DNA of 64,000 bases from Bdellovibrionales bacterium (GCA_018266375.1 JAFEAO010000004.1:48626-112625), one strand, 5' to 3'. Shown: positions 1 through 9,196, counted from the stretch's first letter. Numbers and translations are program-made. The notes: generated by a model not told the origin, from the sequence alone.

Positions 1-212
1 ACGATGCCGCCCGCGTGCTTCGGCGAATGGGAGTGCGTAAAGTGCGTTTACTCACCAACAATCCCCAAAAGGTCGAAGGTCTCAAGCGTTACGGCATCGA
101 AGTGGTCGAGCGAGTGCCGCTCGATGTAGGCGCGAACTCCGAAAACAAAACCTACTTACGCACCAAGATCGCCAAATTCAACCACAAGATTAATCAAAAC
201 TTAGAGCAATAA
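1..212 (+). CDS. ribA: GTP cyclohydrolase II / RibBA, C-terminal part
   Basis: The open frame runs in from before the window (frame of position 3) and stops at 212. The visible ~69 residues contain the RibA C-terminal signature RLLTNNPQKVEGL and GIEVVERVPL. RibA opens the GTP ring to start riboflavin synthesis. Lumazine synthase follows 12 bp downstream, so the two are very likely one rib operon. In many bacteria this domain is fused behind DHBP synthase (RibBA); the missing N-terminus means I cannot tell whether that is so here. Confidence 0.9.
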   Translation, partial: DAARVLRRMGVRKVRLLTNNPQKVEGLKRYGIEVVERVPLDVGANSENKTYLRTKIAKFNHKINQNLEQ

Positions 213-224
213 GGAACGGATCTC

Positions 225-665
225 ATGAAGCTCGCGATTGTCATCAGCCAATTCAATACCGATGTGACCAACGGACTTAAAAAAGGCGCAATGGCGCTTT
301 TGAAAGAGAAGGGTGTGGCGAAGGATCAGATTGAGACTTTCGAGGCGCCGGGCGCATTCGAGATCCCGCTGATCGCGCAAACTCTCGCCCGCACCAAAAA
401 GTACGACGGCATTATCTGTTTGGGCTGCGTGATCAAAGGCGACACTGCTCACTTTGAATTTATCAGTTTGGGCGCGACTCTCGGGATTCAGATGGCCTCA
501 ATGCAAACCGAGACGCCGATCACTTTCGGGATTCTGACGACTTACACGGAAGAGCAAGCCCTCGTGCGCTCCGACCGCGATGAAAATAACAAGGGCCGCG
601 AGGCGGCCCTTGCGTGTTTAGATGCGCTTGAAACCTTGAAGCTTATTCGCTTGCACTCTCTGTGA
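225..665 (+). CDS. ribH: 6,7-dimethyl-8-ribityllumazine synthase
   Basis: This enzyme condenses 5-amino-6-ribitylaminouracil with dihydroxybutanone phosphate in the penultimate step of riboflavin synthesis. The 146 residues match the usual family length and show the diagnostic blocks GAFEIP, GCVIKGDTAHFEFI, TPITFGILTT and NKGREAA. It lies 12 bp after the ribA fragment and has an AAGGA ribosome site, so co-transcription is likely. Its last 23 bp overlap the end of the convergent hpf gene. Confidence 0.95.
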   Translation: MKLAIVISQFNTDVTNGLKKGAMALLKEKGVAKDQIETFEAPGAFEIPLIAQTLARTKKYDGIICLGCVIKGDTAHFEFISLGATLGIQMASMQTETPITFGILTTYTEEQALVRSDRDENNKGREAALACLDALETLKLIRLHSL

Positions 666-978
666 GTTTTGCGAGCTCCTTGGCTTGCAGGTGATGATCT
701 TTTAATTTCTCCTTGTTCTTTTTAACCTGTTTTTCAAGGTGATCGACGACTTTGTCGATAGCGCTGTACGCACTATCCGTGGTGGCTTCGGCAAAGAACT
801 CGATATGATCACCCGTCAAATGGCAGTGGACGATATGCGCTTGCTTCTCGACGGCGAAGTTCCAGTCCAGGTTCAGTTTGCCCTGGAAATATTTCTCTAA
901 TTTCTCGGATTTGGTGCGTGTAACTTCGTCGAGAGCGCCTGTTGAGTTCATATGACGGTAAGTGATTTTGATGTTCAT
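643..978 (-). CDS. hpf: Ribosome hibernation promoting factor / sigma54 modulation protein (short form)
   Basis: A 111-residue protein of the HPF/YfiA family, which binds the 30S decoding centre in stationary phase and inactivates ribosomes. The N-terminus (MNIKITYRHMNSTGALDE) and the following beta-alpha-beta-beta-beta-alpha pattern fit the short form; the long-form C-terminal dimerisation domain is absent. A lysine-rich helix lies near the C-terminus. The gene converges on ribH with a 23-bp 3' overlap. The 175-bp AT-rich gap to the divergent protease gene must hold both promoters. Confidence 0.88.
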   Translation of the reverse strand: MNIKITYRHMNSTGALDEVTRTKSEKLEKYFQGKLNLDWNFAVEKQAHIVHCHLTGDHIEFFAEATTDSAYSAIDKVVDHLEKQVKKNKEKLKDHHLQAKELAKLTESASE

Positions 979-1153
979 GTCTTACCCCTTTCCAATTCTC
1001 TATTCTACTCCTGTGGCGTACCGATGGAATGTGTCACGCTTACTTTGGAACCCCGAATCCTTAATAAAGAATTGTAATCATAAAGCAAATTTAATTAAAT
1101 TTATTATTGCTATGCGTTATATTGATTGTTAAAACCCGTCCTGTGAGGGATAT

Positions 1154-2065
1154 ATGACAAAGGGTTTTCAGGTACTTTTGGCCGTCGCATTGGCATTCGC
1201 GGGACCACGGGCGCTCGGGTACGGAGAGATAAAAGACTACCAGCTCGGGAGTGAATGGGGCAAGCGCCGCGTGTTTACGAGCGATCTCGAAGGGCGGAGC
1301 TACGGGTATGTGCGTGCCGCTCAGGCAACGGTTTATCTCACCGTTGGAGCAACCGGCTTTTACCTCGGTAAATACAACGGCGTAAACGTCGTCGCGACCA
1401 ACCACCACGTTTGTCCGACCGCTAAGGATTGTGTGGGCACCCAAGCGCAGTTCCGCCTGCTCGGATTGAAAGCGCGCGTGATTGATTTCCTGGTCACGAT
1501 CAAGAACGTGGATCTCACTTTGCTTGCAATCCAATTTTCGAACGCTGCGGATGAAGCGAAGGCGAGCCGCGTGGCTCGCAACTTCGCTTTCCGCCAAAAC
1601 GCGTATCAAGGCGAGCCTTTGATGACGTTTGGTTTCGGGATTGCAAACAATCCGCAAAACTACTTGGTCGGAAACGAAGATTCCGACTGTAAGATTTTTT
1701 CTAAAACCGGGGATTTCCGTCAAACCGCGGATCCGGACAAGTTCAATCCGGTCGACTACAAAGCTTGGTCGTTTGTGCATGGTTGTGATATTTCGCACGG
1801 GGATTCGGGATCCGCTCTGGTGGATAAGCGCAACGGCGCGATCATCGGGATTTTGTGGACCGGTCGGTTTCCGAAGCACAAGCGAGTGCAGGACTCAAGC
1901 TACCTCGGTAAGCTTTACAAAGCGGGCAGCGAGGAGATGTGGACGGAACTCAACTACGGCATTCCGGCGACCGTTATTGGCTCTCTCCTTCAGGACGCGA
2001 TGTATTCCACATCGGTTAGACCGGACGTAAAAGGCGTGATTTCGGCACTCTTGAGTCGCAGTTAG
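1154..2065 (+). CDS. Secreted trypsin-like serine protease (S1 fold)
   Basis: A 303-residue predicted exported protease. It begins with a hydrophobic signal peptide (about residues 5-22). The catalytic triad is visible as His in TNHHVC, Asp in KNVDLTLLAI and Ser in HGDSGSALV, in the S1 order. Two cysteines flank the catalytic His region, as in V8/trypsin-like exoproteases. GAGGG lies 6 bp before the ATG. The next protease gene starts 1 bp after its stop codon, so the pair is probably one transcript for extracellular or periplasmic proteolysis. The substrate is unknown. Confidence 0.85.
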   Translation: MTKGFQVLLAVALAFAGPRALGYGEIKDYQLGSEWGKRRVFTSDLEGRSYGYVRAAQATVYLTVGATGFYLGKYNGVNVVATNHHVCPTAKDCVGTQAQFRLLGLKARVIDFLVTIKNVDLTLLAIQFSNAADEAKASRVARNFAFRQNAYQGEPLMTFGFGIANNPQNYLVGNEDSDCKIFSKTGDFRQTADPDKFNPVDYKAWSFVHGCDISHGDSGSALVDKRNGAIIGILWTGRFPKHKRVQDSSYLGKLYKAGSEEMWTELNYGIPATVIGSLLQDAMYSTSVRPDVKGVISALLSRS

Positions 2066-2066
2066 T

Positions 2067-4262
2067 ATGAATCGGTGGATTCTCGCTTCAACGATGGCTG
2101 TGCAGGGTCTGACGGCATATGCCCAGGCTCCGACGATTCCGACTCCCGCTCCGGCGTTGGAGATCGAGAGTTGGCACACACTGCATCGATATAGCTGGAA
2201 CGACCCCTATGAATGGATGCGTAAACTGCCGGATCAACCGGTGAGCGCGCAACTCCAAGGCGTGATTGATGCGGAAAACACATACACCGAAGCGTCGTTC
2301 AAACCTCAGGCGCCGCTTGAAGCGAAGATCCTAAAAGAAATTCAAGATCGTCTTGCGACTCAAACCACGCTCGATAATAAAAACGAAGTCGCGCCGATTC
2401 GAATCGGAAAACGTGTTTACTTCTACGCGCTCGATACGCAAAGCATCCGTATGCGTCGGTCGACTCATTCGATTGAGATCGCGCGCGTCCCCGATAGTTT
2501 GATCGCAGGCCGCACGTTGGTGAAATTTTTGCCGACCTCGAAGCTCGAACGCATGGCTCTGCTTCTTTCGAAAGTTGGGGACTTAGCTCCGGGAGTGCAG
2601 GCACCGGCGCCGGTATCGAAGCCCGAAGTTTGGATTGTCGAGGGCATGGGCCGGCACCCGGTGGTGACTGATCGGTTTGAAATCGACGATATCGACGATT
2701 TGCAGTGGGCGTGGGACGCGAGCGGTAAGAATTTGCTTTATGTCGATCCGGAAAACGATACCAAGAATCGCCAAGTATTCATTCGCGAAAACAAGGTAAG
2801 CCGCGTTTTCTTCGAAACCGAGGACGAAAAAACTTACGTGCTTCTCAATATGACTCGCGATGAGAAATATTTTAGAATCGAAGTCACGGGCTTCCACCTC
2901 GAATATCCGGTAGTCTATGATCGCGCGTTCCATCGCGTATTTACGGGTGAAAACAAACCTGGCGTGTTCTCTCAAATCGAAAGTTTTAATGATGATTGGG
3001 TTCTCAAGTCCAATCGAGGGGGCCGGTTCTACAACGTCTATCGCTTTTCGAAAACGCGAGGGACCGAACAAGCTTTGACCGATGCGGATTTGTTCCTACA
3101 AGGATCGGAAGCATCGGACTACGCGCCCGATCGCAACTTGGACGAAAATACCATCGGGCTGGATTGCTTTGCCAGGTTCTGCGCGGTCGAGCGCAAGACC
3201 GACGGTAAGCCTGAGCTTGTCGTGGTCGATAGCGCAGGCAAGAAACTGGACCTTCTTCAATTTTCGGAACCGTTTTTTTACATTCAGGTGGGCGCATTGG
3301 ACAGCTATGAGTCGACTCAGTTTGATCTCGATTACTTGTCCTACTTAAAGCCACGCTCTCGCTATCGCTACACGCTCGGTGAGAAGGGTTACAAGCTCGT
3401 CGGCGAGTCCAAAATCCCGGCGATCCGGATAGAGAACTATCGTTTCGAGCAAAAAAAATTTAAGGTTTGGGATGAAACGGAGGTTCCGGTGACGCTCGTG
3501 ATGCACAAAGATACCAAGCTCACACCGAATACTCCGTTCTTTGTCCAAGTGTACGGAACTTACGCTACCACTTTTTACATCGGCTACGATGTGGCGTTTA
3601 ATATCGCGCATGCGGCAAGCATGTTGGATCGAGGTGTGGTGTACGCATTCGTGCACGCGCGCGGAGGCGGGGAGCTCGGTTATCATTGGTATGTCGATGG
3701 GAACGGCGCAAACAAGTACAACACCGTAAAAGATTTTAAATCGGTGCTTGAAGGTCTCGTGGCCAGTAAGTACACGTCGCCTTCCAAAATTGCGATTGGC
3801 GGCTTCAGTGCCGGTGGTTTCGCCATGGGTAACGCGATCAATGATTTCCCGCAGCTTTTTAAGGCCGCGCTGATTCAGCAGGGTTTTTTGGATATGATCG
3901 GATCTCAGTCGGATCCGGAGATTCCGTTTGTAAAACTCGAGTGGTCGATCTGGGGCAATCCCAACGACAAAAACGATTTTAATCGCATGTGGTCAATGGA
4001 TCCGTATCAAAACTTGAAGCGCGCCAATTATCCCGCGATTTTTGTTCGCACCTCTGTCGACGATAACACCGTGTTAGTTCATGAAGCGTTGAAGTATGTG
4101 TCGAAGCTGCGCCAAAAACGGATGAACACCGAAGTTCCAACCTATCTACAAATTCTACCGGCCGGAATGGGGGCTCACGATGGTCGTTACGTCAATTATG
4201 AGATCGATGCGGCTCGTAACTTTACCTTCCTTCTGAATCAGATCGCTCCTAGTAAGCGTTAA
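2067..4262 (+). CDS. Prolyl oligopeptidase-family (S9A) serine peptidase, exported
   Basis: A 731-residue peptidase with a signal peptide ending near AYAQA. The S9A N-terminal signature DPYEWMR appears at about residue 48, followed by a long beta-propeller region. The C-terminal alpha/beta hydrolase domain carries the nucleophile in GGFSAGGFAMG, the Asp in SVDDNTVLVHEAL and the His in GMGAHDGRY. Oligopeptidase B and prolyl endopeptidase are the closest known types; the residues fixing P1 specificity cannot be judged by eye. It starts 1 bp after the upstream trypsin-like gene. Confidence 0.9.
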   Translation: MNRWILASTMAVQGLTAYAQAPTIPTPAPALEIESWHTLHRYSWNDPYEWMRKLPDQPVSAQLQGVIDAENTYTEASFKPQAPLEAKILKEIQDRLATQTTLDNKNEVAPIRIGKRVYFYALDTQSIRMRRSTHSIEIARVPDSLIAGRTLVKFLPTSKLERMALLLSKVGDLAPGVQAPAPVSKPEVWIVEGMGRHPVVTDRFEIDDIDDLQWAWDASGKNLLYVDPENDTKNRQVFIRENKVSRVFFETEDEKTYVLLNMTRDEKYFRIEVTGFHLEYPVVYDRAFHRVFTGENKPGVFSQIESFNDDWVLKSNRGGRFYNVYRFSKTRGTEQALTDADLFLQGSEASDYAPDRNLDENTIGLDCFARFCAVERKTDGKPELVVVDSAGKKLDLLQFSEPFFYIQVGALDSYESTQFDLDYLSYLKPRSRYRYTLGEKGYKLVGESKIPAIRIENYRFEQKKFKVWDETEVPVTLVMHKDTKLTPNTPFFVQVYGTYATTFYIGYDVAFNIAHAASMLDRGVVYAFVHARGGGELGYHWYVDGNGANKYNTVKDFKSVLEGLVASKYTSPSKIAIGGFSAGGFAMGNAINDFPQLFKAALIQQGFLDMIGSQSDPEIPFVKLEWSIWGNPNDKNDFNRMWSMDPYQNLKRANYPAIFVRTSVDDNTVLVHEALKYVSKLRQKRMNTEVPTYLQILPAGMGAHDGRYVNYEIDAARNFTFLLNQIAPSKR

Positions 4263-4284
4263 TCATTTCGGGTACTCTAGAGAC

Positions 4285-5166
4285 GTGCGGATCTTTGGAG
4301 CTTTACTCCTCATCTTGGTTTACCCGCTTAGTTCAAATGCGCTGACCGCACGTTGGCTTGGCGTCGCCGGTCTGTCCGTCACGGATGGCGCTACGACTCT
4401 CATTTTCGATCCTGTTTTTACCAAGCCAACACTCAAGAACTGGATTTTTGGTTCCGCCTTCCGGGCAAACCCCGAACGGGTGGGTGCGGGGCTCGGCGCT
4501 GCGGCGATCGACAAAGCAAATGCCGTAATGGTAAGCCACACTCACTTTGATCATGCCGTCGATGCAGCGCTGGTTTCGCGTTTGACAGGTGCGACGGTGT
4601 ACGGAAGCGAGTCGTTATCCCGAGTGGTTCAAAAAAACGATTTTCCGGTGAGATTCGAACCCGTCAAGGACCGGCAACAGATCACCGTCGGTAAATTTAA
4701 GATCACGTTCATTCAACGCGAGCATTCGGCAATTCTCCAAGGTTTGGATTGGAAATTCCTGGAAGGGCCGGTGCCGGCGGATTTTGATTTCAAATTTTAC
4801 CAGTATCATGTGGGCGAAACTTGGGCCTACTTCGTGGAGCATCCGGATGGCTCGATCTTGATCGATCAAGGAAGTCACTTTTTTGAACCGAACGCGGTTT
4901 ATGCCGGCAAGGCCGACGCGTATTTTGTGGGCGTTGCCAACAAGACAAGCCTCGAAGATTTGGTCGCGAACAATATCAACCGGATTTGCGCGCCACTCGT
5001 GGTGCCGTTGCACTTCGACGTTTTTTTTCTACAAGGCGATTGGATCGAGTCCCGGCGATTGCCCGGGTCGGAACTTGAGAAGGTGAGCGAACGAATCGGC
5101 AAAAACGAATCATGCCATCCGCATTTTTTTATCCCAACGCGGAACGGCCCGATCCCGATTCGTTGA
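4285..5166 (+). CDS. Metallo-beta-lactamase-fold hydrolase, exported
   Basis: A 293-residue MBL-fold protein related to the UlaG/RomA-like group. A GTG start is followed by a signal peptide (ends near SNA). The metal-binding motif HTHFDHAVD lies at about residue 85, with further candidate ligands in QREHSA, DQGSHF and VPLHFDVFF. It follows the two peptidase genes by 22 bp and ends 4 bp before the convergent FHA gene. The fold is certain but the substrate is not; lipid or phosphodiester hydrolases and true lactonases share it. Confidence 0.82.
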   Translation: MRIFGALLLILVYPLSSNALTARWLGVAGLSVTDGATTLIFDPVFTKPTLKNWIFGSAFRANPERVGAGLGAAAIDKANAVMVSHTHFDHAVDAALVSRLTGATVYGSESLSRVVQKNDFPVRFEPVKDRQQITVGKFKITFIQREHSAILQGLDWKFLEGPVPADFDFKFYQYHVGETWAYFVEHPDGSILIDQGSHFFEPNAVYAGKADAYFVGVANKTSLEDLVANNINRICAPLVVPLHFDVFFLQGDWIESRRLPGSELEKVSERIGKNESCHPHFFIPTRNGPIPIR

Positions 5167-5169
5167 ATA

Positions 5170-6039
5170 TTATTTACGATGACTTGCCGGTGCGCGAAGG
5201 CCCGTCGCTTGCACGGCGGTTTGAGCGAGATGTTGCTGGTTTTCACGTTCGGCTTTATCAAAGCCAAACATCGAGTCGAGCCCGAAACCTAGGATCAGGC
5301 CCAAAAAAGCGGCAAAGAGAGAACTCGGTACCGAGAAGTACCAGCGGCGAGCAAAGAGTCGGATGAAGAAGATTTGCGCGAGCACGATAAAAAAGTAAGC
5401 CGGAGGCCACGACGCCCAGAACTTGCGGGTAAGCTCGTTCACCGAGTGTGGGAAATTTCCGTCTTTTGCGGTGATCAAATCCAGCTCAAAAATCGTGAGG
5501 AAGCTGAAAACGATCACGAGGATCGCGACTGTCCAATAGCGCTCGATCTTGAGGCGTCTCTTCTTTTTAGGCGCGCCTTGCTGCATTTCTTCGCGGGCGG
5601 CACGTTCGCGGGCCTCTGCAGGCGGGTAGGGGCGTTCGATGACGACTTTGACTTCTTCGAGCTCCACTTCGGGAGCCATCACCACTTTTTCATGGAGGAC
5701 TTCTCTTTCTTTCGGTGCCGGTCTCTCGCGGAAACTGAACTTCGCGTGGCCCGCCTGAATCAGATCGCCCGGTTTCAAAGGGTATTTGCCCTTAGGAGAG
5801 AGCTTCACGTCGTTCACCTTGGTGCCGTTTGAGGAACCGGTGTCTTCTATCCAGAAATCGCCTTCCTCGTGGATCAAACGAAAGTGGCTTCGGCTTAAGC
5901 TGCTCAAATGCGGGAACGTGAGATCGGTATGTTCGCGGCCAACAGTCATCGTTCTCCGCAGGTCAAACACCTGTTGGGAGTCGAGCTCGACGAGAATAAA
6001 CTTCGCGCGTTTTTGCGCTTTCGTTGGCTGCTTAGACAT
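5170..6039 (-). CDS. FHA-domain membrane protein
   Basis: A 289-residue protein with an N-terminal forkhead-associated domain (about residues 15-105) that reads phosphothreonine. The conserved motifs GREHTDLTFPHLSSLSRSH and DTGSSNGTKVND are intact. A charged Glu/Lys-rich linker follows, then three predicted membrane helices (about 165-190, 212-232 and 235-258) and a short tail. It probably links a Ser/Thr-kinase signal to the inner membrane. No kinase gene is adjacent. It stands alone, with its promoter in the 6040-6140 gap. Confidence 0.85.
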   Translation of the reverse strand: MSKQPTKAQKRAKFILVELDSQQVFDLRRTMTVGREHTDLTFPHLSSLSRSHFRLIHEEGDFWIEDTGSSNGTKVNDVKLSPKGKYPLKPGDLIQAGHAKFSFRERPAPKEREVLHEKVVMAPEVELEEVKVVIERPYPPAEARERAAREEMQQGAPKKKRRLKIERYWTVAILVIVFSFLTIFELDLITAKDGNFPHSVNELTRKFWASWPPAYFFIVLAQIFFIRLFARRWYFSVPSSLFAAFLGLILGFGLDSMFGFDKAERENQQHLAQTAVQATGLRAPASHRK

Positions 6040-6148
6040 ATCCTAAAGGCTTTTCGGTCAGGGGAGTCAAAATCTGTAATAATTTTGACGGCCTCGCATA
6101 TACGCGGTCCTGAGTCGGTGGGGAGTATTTGAAGGTACATCTAAAATA

Positions 6149-6183
6149 AAAAGGGAGTTGGTTTATGCCGACTCCCTTTTATA
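6149..6183. terminator. Bidirectional intrinsic terminator
   Basis: An A-run, a stem of AAAAGGGAGT paired with ACTCCCTTTT, and a T-run make a symmetric hairpin. It lies downstream of the minus-strand tRNA-Met gene and in front of the FHA gene promoter, so it most likely ends the tRNA transcript. Confidence 0.7.
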
Positions 6184-6216
6184 TAAACCGGTCGAGTGTT
6201 CGACCAGCTTTACTTT

Positions 6217-6293
6217 TGGTGGCTTGGGGCAGACTTGAACTGCCGACCCCCGCGTTATGAATGCGGTGCTCTAACCAACTGAGCTACCAAGCC
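6217..6293 (-). tRNA. tRNA-Met (anticodon CAT, elongator type)
   Basis: A 77-nt cloverleaf with encoded CCA. The acceptor stem is GGCTTGG/CCAAGCC, the D arm GCTC/GAGC, the anticodon loop TTCATAA and the T arm GGCAG-TTCAAGT-CTGCC. The bottom pair of the anticodon stem is an A-C mismatch. CAT could also be tRNA-Ile2 (lysidine type), but the loop and the GGGGTC variable region look like elongator tRNA-Met. Confidence 0.9.
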
Positions 6294-6317
6294 ATTAATC
6301 GTGTTGACGAAGCCTTG

Positions 6318-6346
6318 TTCTAACCTGACTAGAACGTTTTCAGCAA
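6318..6346 (-). promoter_or_regulatory. Putative promoter of tRNA-Met
   Basis: On the minus strand TTGCTG and TTAGAA are spaced by 17 bp, about 25 bp before the tRNA 5' end. This is the expected geometry for a sigma70-type tRNA promoter, but it is a pattern match only. Confidence 0.4.
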
Positions 6347-6418
6347 GGAAAAAGGCTTGACCCTAGAGTCTTAATACTATACCGCACCGCACAATAAAAG
6401 AGAAAGAGAGAGGATCAT

Positions 6419-6655
6419 ATGAAATCTATCTCTCTGTTTTTAGCGGTATTTGCTGTGCAAATGAGCGCTCAAGCTTCGTTCGAAATTCCAGAAGCAACCC
6501 CATCCGCCGCGAATCTATCCGTTGCCGACACCAGTGCCTTCGCCGTTCCCGGTTCGCGTGCCGCGTGGCCCGAATCCGGAATCATAAAGAAGTTCGCTTC
6601 AGGCCAAGCACGATGTAAATCCCAAGCGCTTGTCGGCGGGCACACGACGTCGTAA
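6419..6655 (+). pseudogene. Remnant or overlapping ORF with an intact signal peptide
   Basis: A 78-codon ORF preceded by a purine-rich ribosome site (AGAGAGAGGATCAT) and beginning with a convincing signal peptide (MKSISLFLAVFAVQMSAQA). From about codon 17 on it is antisense to the end of the pip gene, and that part has no recognisable protein character. The simplest reading is the 5' end of an old exported-protein gene cut off by rearrangement. A real overlapping small secreted protein is the alternative. Confidence 0.4.
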
Positions 6656-7488
6656 CGGCCTTGCACGATCACCGCCGGAATGTGACGGATCTTTGAGATG
6701 TTGTTCAGGATCCAGTTGTCTTCCGCAAAGAAACCTTTGTTGATGAAGTAGTGGCATTCGATGCGTGCAAACTTGTACGCGAAATCATCGGTCACGGTCG
6801 TCTTCACGAAGTTGGGATCGGTATAAAGGCGGGATGTGCCCATTTCCCAACTGGTCCAAGGTTTTGCCGCCGCCATGCGGACATTCACGTTAGAATGGGT
6901 GAGGCGCGAGTAATAGGCTTTCACAAAATCACCGCGTTCATTCTCCGGAATATGATCGCGGTATTCTTCCCACAGGTCGGGGTACATATTGTTGCAACCC
7001 TCTTGGTAGTACCAAGCGATTTCCTTTTTACGGAGCAGGAAAATTCCGCGAAGGACGAGCTCCGTCACGCGATCCGGATGGGAGATGGCGTAAGTCAATC
7101 CGAGGGTGCTGCCCCAAGATCCGCCGAACACCTGCCACTTCGGAATTTTAAGGTGTTCGCGTAAGCGCTCGAGATCCGCGACGAGATCCCACGTGGTGTT
7201 GCCTTCAAGTTCGGCGGCCGGAAGAGATTTGCCCGCGCCTCGTTGGTCCATGAGGATGATGCGATATTTTTCGGGATTAAAAAACCGGCGCTCTTGCGTT
7301 CCCACTCCGCCGCCCGGGCCACCATGAACAAAAATCACGGGCTTGCCCTTCGGGTTTCCGCACTCTTCATAATAGAGGTCATGAAGCGAGTTCACTTTCA
7401 AACGGCCCGTCGTATAGGGTTCGATTTCGGGATAAAGCCAGGTTTGCGGGTCTTGAGTGAGTGCTGCTTTCGTTTGTGATGCGGTCAT
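6469..7488 (-). CDS. pip: Proline iminopeptidase (alpha/beta hydrolase, S33)
   Basis: A 339-residue cytosolic peptidase that removes N-terminal proline. Family landmarks are the oxyanion motif HGGPGGG, DQRGAGKS, the nucleophile elbow GGSWGS, the acid in QGRYDVVCP and the His in DSGHAAREP. Length and order match S33 proline iminopeptidases. Its ATG overlaps the stop of the PilZ gene (7485-7488), so it is translated from the ROK kinase-PilZ-pip operon. Confidence 0.93.
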   Translation of the reverse strand: MTASQTKAALTQDPQTWLYPEIEPYTTGRLKVNSLHDLYYEECGNPKGKPVIFVHGGPGGGVGTQERRFFNPEKYRIILMDQRGAGKSLPAAELEGNTTWDLVADLERLREHLKIPKWQVFGGSWGSTLGLTYAISHPDRVTELVLRGIFLLRKKEIAWYYQEGCNNMYPDLWEEYRDHIPENERGDFVKAYYSRLTHSNVNVRMAAAKPWTSWEMGTSRLYTDPNFVKTTVTDDFAYKFARIECHYFINKGFFAEDNWILNNISKIRHIPAVIVQGRYDVVCPPTSAWDLHRAWPEANFFMIPDSGHAAREPGTAKALVSATDRFAADGVASGISNEA

Positions 7489-8213
7489 TTAGAGAGTTCC
7501 TCGTAATACGATTTCAAAGCGTCGATCAAAAACTGTTTCATTGCAGTTTTGTGGCGGTCGGCGAGCCCTGAAAATCGCAATCCCGCGATGAGCGTTTCAG
7601 CGCCCTCGGAGCCGACTTTATTGACTCGCGTGACCTTCACCAAAAAATCCGGAGCATTGATTTTCAAGGTGCCGATTTTTAGTTCGCACGACTGGAGCTC
7701 GATACCCGCGGTAATCCGCGAACCCTCGGGCAAACGCACTTTCGCGCCGCCGACCGAGAGATCGATGAGCGGGAACTCGCCGCGCGGTGTAAGGATGCTT
7801 GCTTTGCCCGGAGTCACCGGTACACGCAAAGCACCGCGCATTTGCTGATGGAAAAGTTGTTCCGGAATCCGGAAGTGCGAGATGTCTTCAGTCATCCGGC
7901 GGACGGTTGATGATTTAAACACAAGCTGCGTGGTGAAGAGTTGCAATTTGAAGTACGCGCGCAGTCCCGGGTGATCTTCGGTCATCTTGTCGAAGCTTTC
8001 GGATTTTTTTACCCATTGAACGGTAAAGATTTTACGCGCAGGCTGCCAGTCGGTGATCTTGCCTTTAGCGAGATCGTTCAGTCCTTCGAGAGTGATCTCG
8101 GCGACGGGCCGAACCTTCCGAATTTCCGCACCGAGCACGGTCACTTCTTTCTCGGTCTCCACGGGTTTAAAGCTGGGCGATAAATTCACTTTCCGATGTG
8201 TAGTCATGTCCAA
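7485..8213 (-). CDS. PilZ-domain protein, probable cyclic-di-GMP receptor
   Basis: A 242-residue protein. The N-terminal ~110 residues are unclassified. The C-terminal PilZ domain shows the RxxxR motif (RGALRVPV, about residue 126) and the D-x-S-x-x-G motif (DLSVGG), the two pieces that bind cyclic di-GMP. It is the middle gene of an overlapping operon with a ROK sugar kinase and a peptidase. That pairing gives no clear clue to its target, which could be motility, envelope or predation control. Confidence 0.83.
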   Translation of the reverse strand: MDMTTHRKVNLSPSFKPVETEKEVTVLGAEIRKVRPVAEITLEGLNDLAKGKITDWQPARKIFTVQWVKKSESFDKMTEDHPGLRAYFKLQLFTTQLVFKSSTVRRMTEDISHFRIPEQLFHQQMRGALRVPVTPGKASILTPRGEFPLIDLSVGGAKVRLPEGSRITAGIELQSCELKIGTLKINAPDFLVKVTRVNKVGSEGAETLIAGLRFSGLADRHKTAMKQFLIDALKSYYEELSK

Positions 8214-9196
8214 TACCCCAAGAGCGCGGCTCCAAGCACGCCCGCCGAATCACCGCACTCGTTGGGAATGACGTCAGGCGGGTTTTCGGTCAAGAAACAC
8301 TCGCTGCTCAAGCGGTCCGAAATGCCGGTGTAGATCCGCTTCTGAGTGCTCATGCCGCCCCCAAGTACGATGATATGCGGGTCCATGAAGTTTGACACGT
8401 TAGAAAGAAACTGCACCAAGTGATCGCGGTAATACTCGATGGTCGCGATCGCGAGCGGGTCGCCCTGATCGGCGAGCTTAAAAATTTCGGAGCCTTTTTT
8501 GGGCGATGAGGCCGAGGCACGCATCGCATACGATTGTTCGAACGCCGGGCCGGATAAGTATTGTTCCGAGCATCCGAATTTTCCGCAATAGCAAGGCCGG
8601 CCCGATTCAATCAGAGTCGTGTGCCCGAGTTCGCCCGCGCCACCGCGACGGCCGCGAATGAGTTGGCCGTTGACGATAAGTCCGCCACCCAAGCCGGTGC
8701 CGAGCGTGATTCCGACCATGCAGAGTTGATCCAATGGGACTTTAGCCGCGCGCGCCCACCTCGCGCCGGCGCCAAGATAAGTTTCGGCCAAGGCAAAACA
8801 GTTGGCGTCGTTGTCCAAGTAGATCGTGCCGCTGTAACCCAATTTTTTGGAAAAATATTGGGCGAGGTTGAAACCGTTGAAAAACGTGATGCTGCCGGCG
8901 TTCTGCCGCTGACTTAACGGATCGATCGAGCCGGGGAGACCCAGACCGATACTCTTGATCTGCGCCATCTTCATATTGCTTTTAGAGAGGATGCCTTCAA
9001 ATAAGTTTTTAAGCCGGTCCCCGAAGTCTTCGAGGCCGCGTGCCTTATCGGTGGACATACGTTCGCGAGCGATGACTTTGTATTGAGTCAGATCTACTGC
9101 GCCCGAAGACGCTCCGGCTTTGCCGTCAGCCAGTTCAAGCAGGCAAACTTCGGTTTTGGTGCCGCCCACGTCGGCGCCCAGCAAGTAGATGGACAT
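8204..9196 (-). CDS. ROK-family sugar kinase (glucokinase-like)
   Basis: A 330-residue ROK kinase with the N-terminal phosphate loop DVGGTKTE, the active-site block LDNDANCFALAE, GITLGTGLGGG, and the zinc motif GHTTLIESGRPCYCGKFGCSEQ. Glucose or an N-acetylated hexosamine is the likely substrate. It overlaps the PilZ gene by 10 bp and is the first gene of that operon. A terminator-like hairpin sits only ~35 bp before its ATG (9230-9269), suggesting transcription attenuation of the operon. Confidence 0.88.
   Translation of the reverse strand: MSIYLLGADVGGTKTEVCLLELADGKAGASSGAVDLTQYKVIARERMSTDKARGLEDFGDRLKNLFEGILSKSNMKMAQIKSIGLGLPGSIDPLSQRQNAGSITFFNGFNLAQYFSKKLGYSGTIYLDNDANCFALAETYLGAGARWARAAKVPLDQLCMVGITLGTGLGGGLIVNGQLIRGRRGGAGELGHTTLIESGRPCYCGKFGCSEQYLSGPAFEQSYAMRASASSPKKGSEIFKLADQGDPLAIATIEYYRDHLVQFLSNVSNFMDPHIIVLGGGMSTQKRIYTGISDRLSSECFLTENPPDVIPNECGDSAGVLGAALLGYWT

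Noticed and set aside
1091..1879. 262-codon minus-strand frame over the trypsin-like gene
   Set aside because: The plus-strand protease has an intact catalytic triad and signal peptide; the minus frame has no family features.
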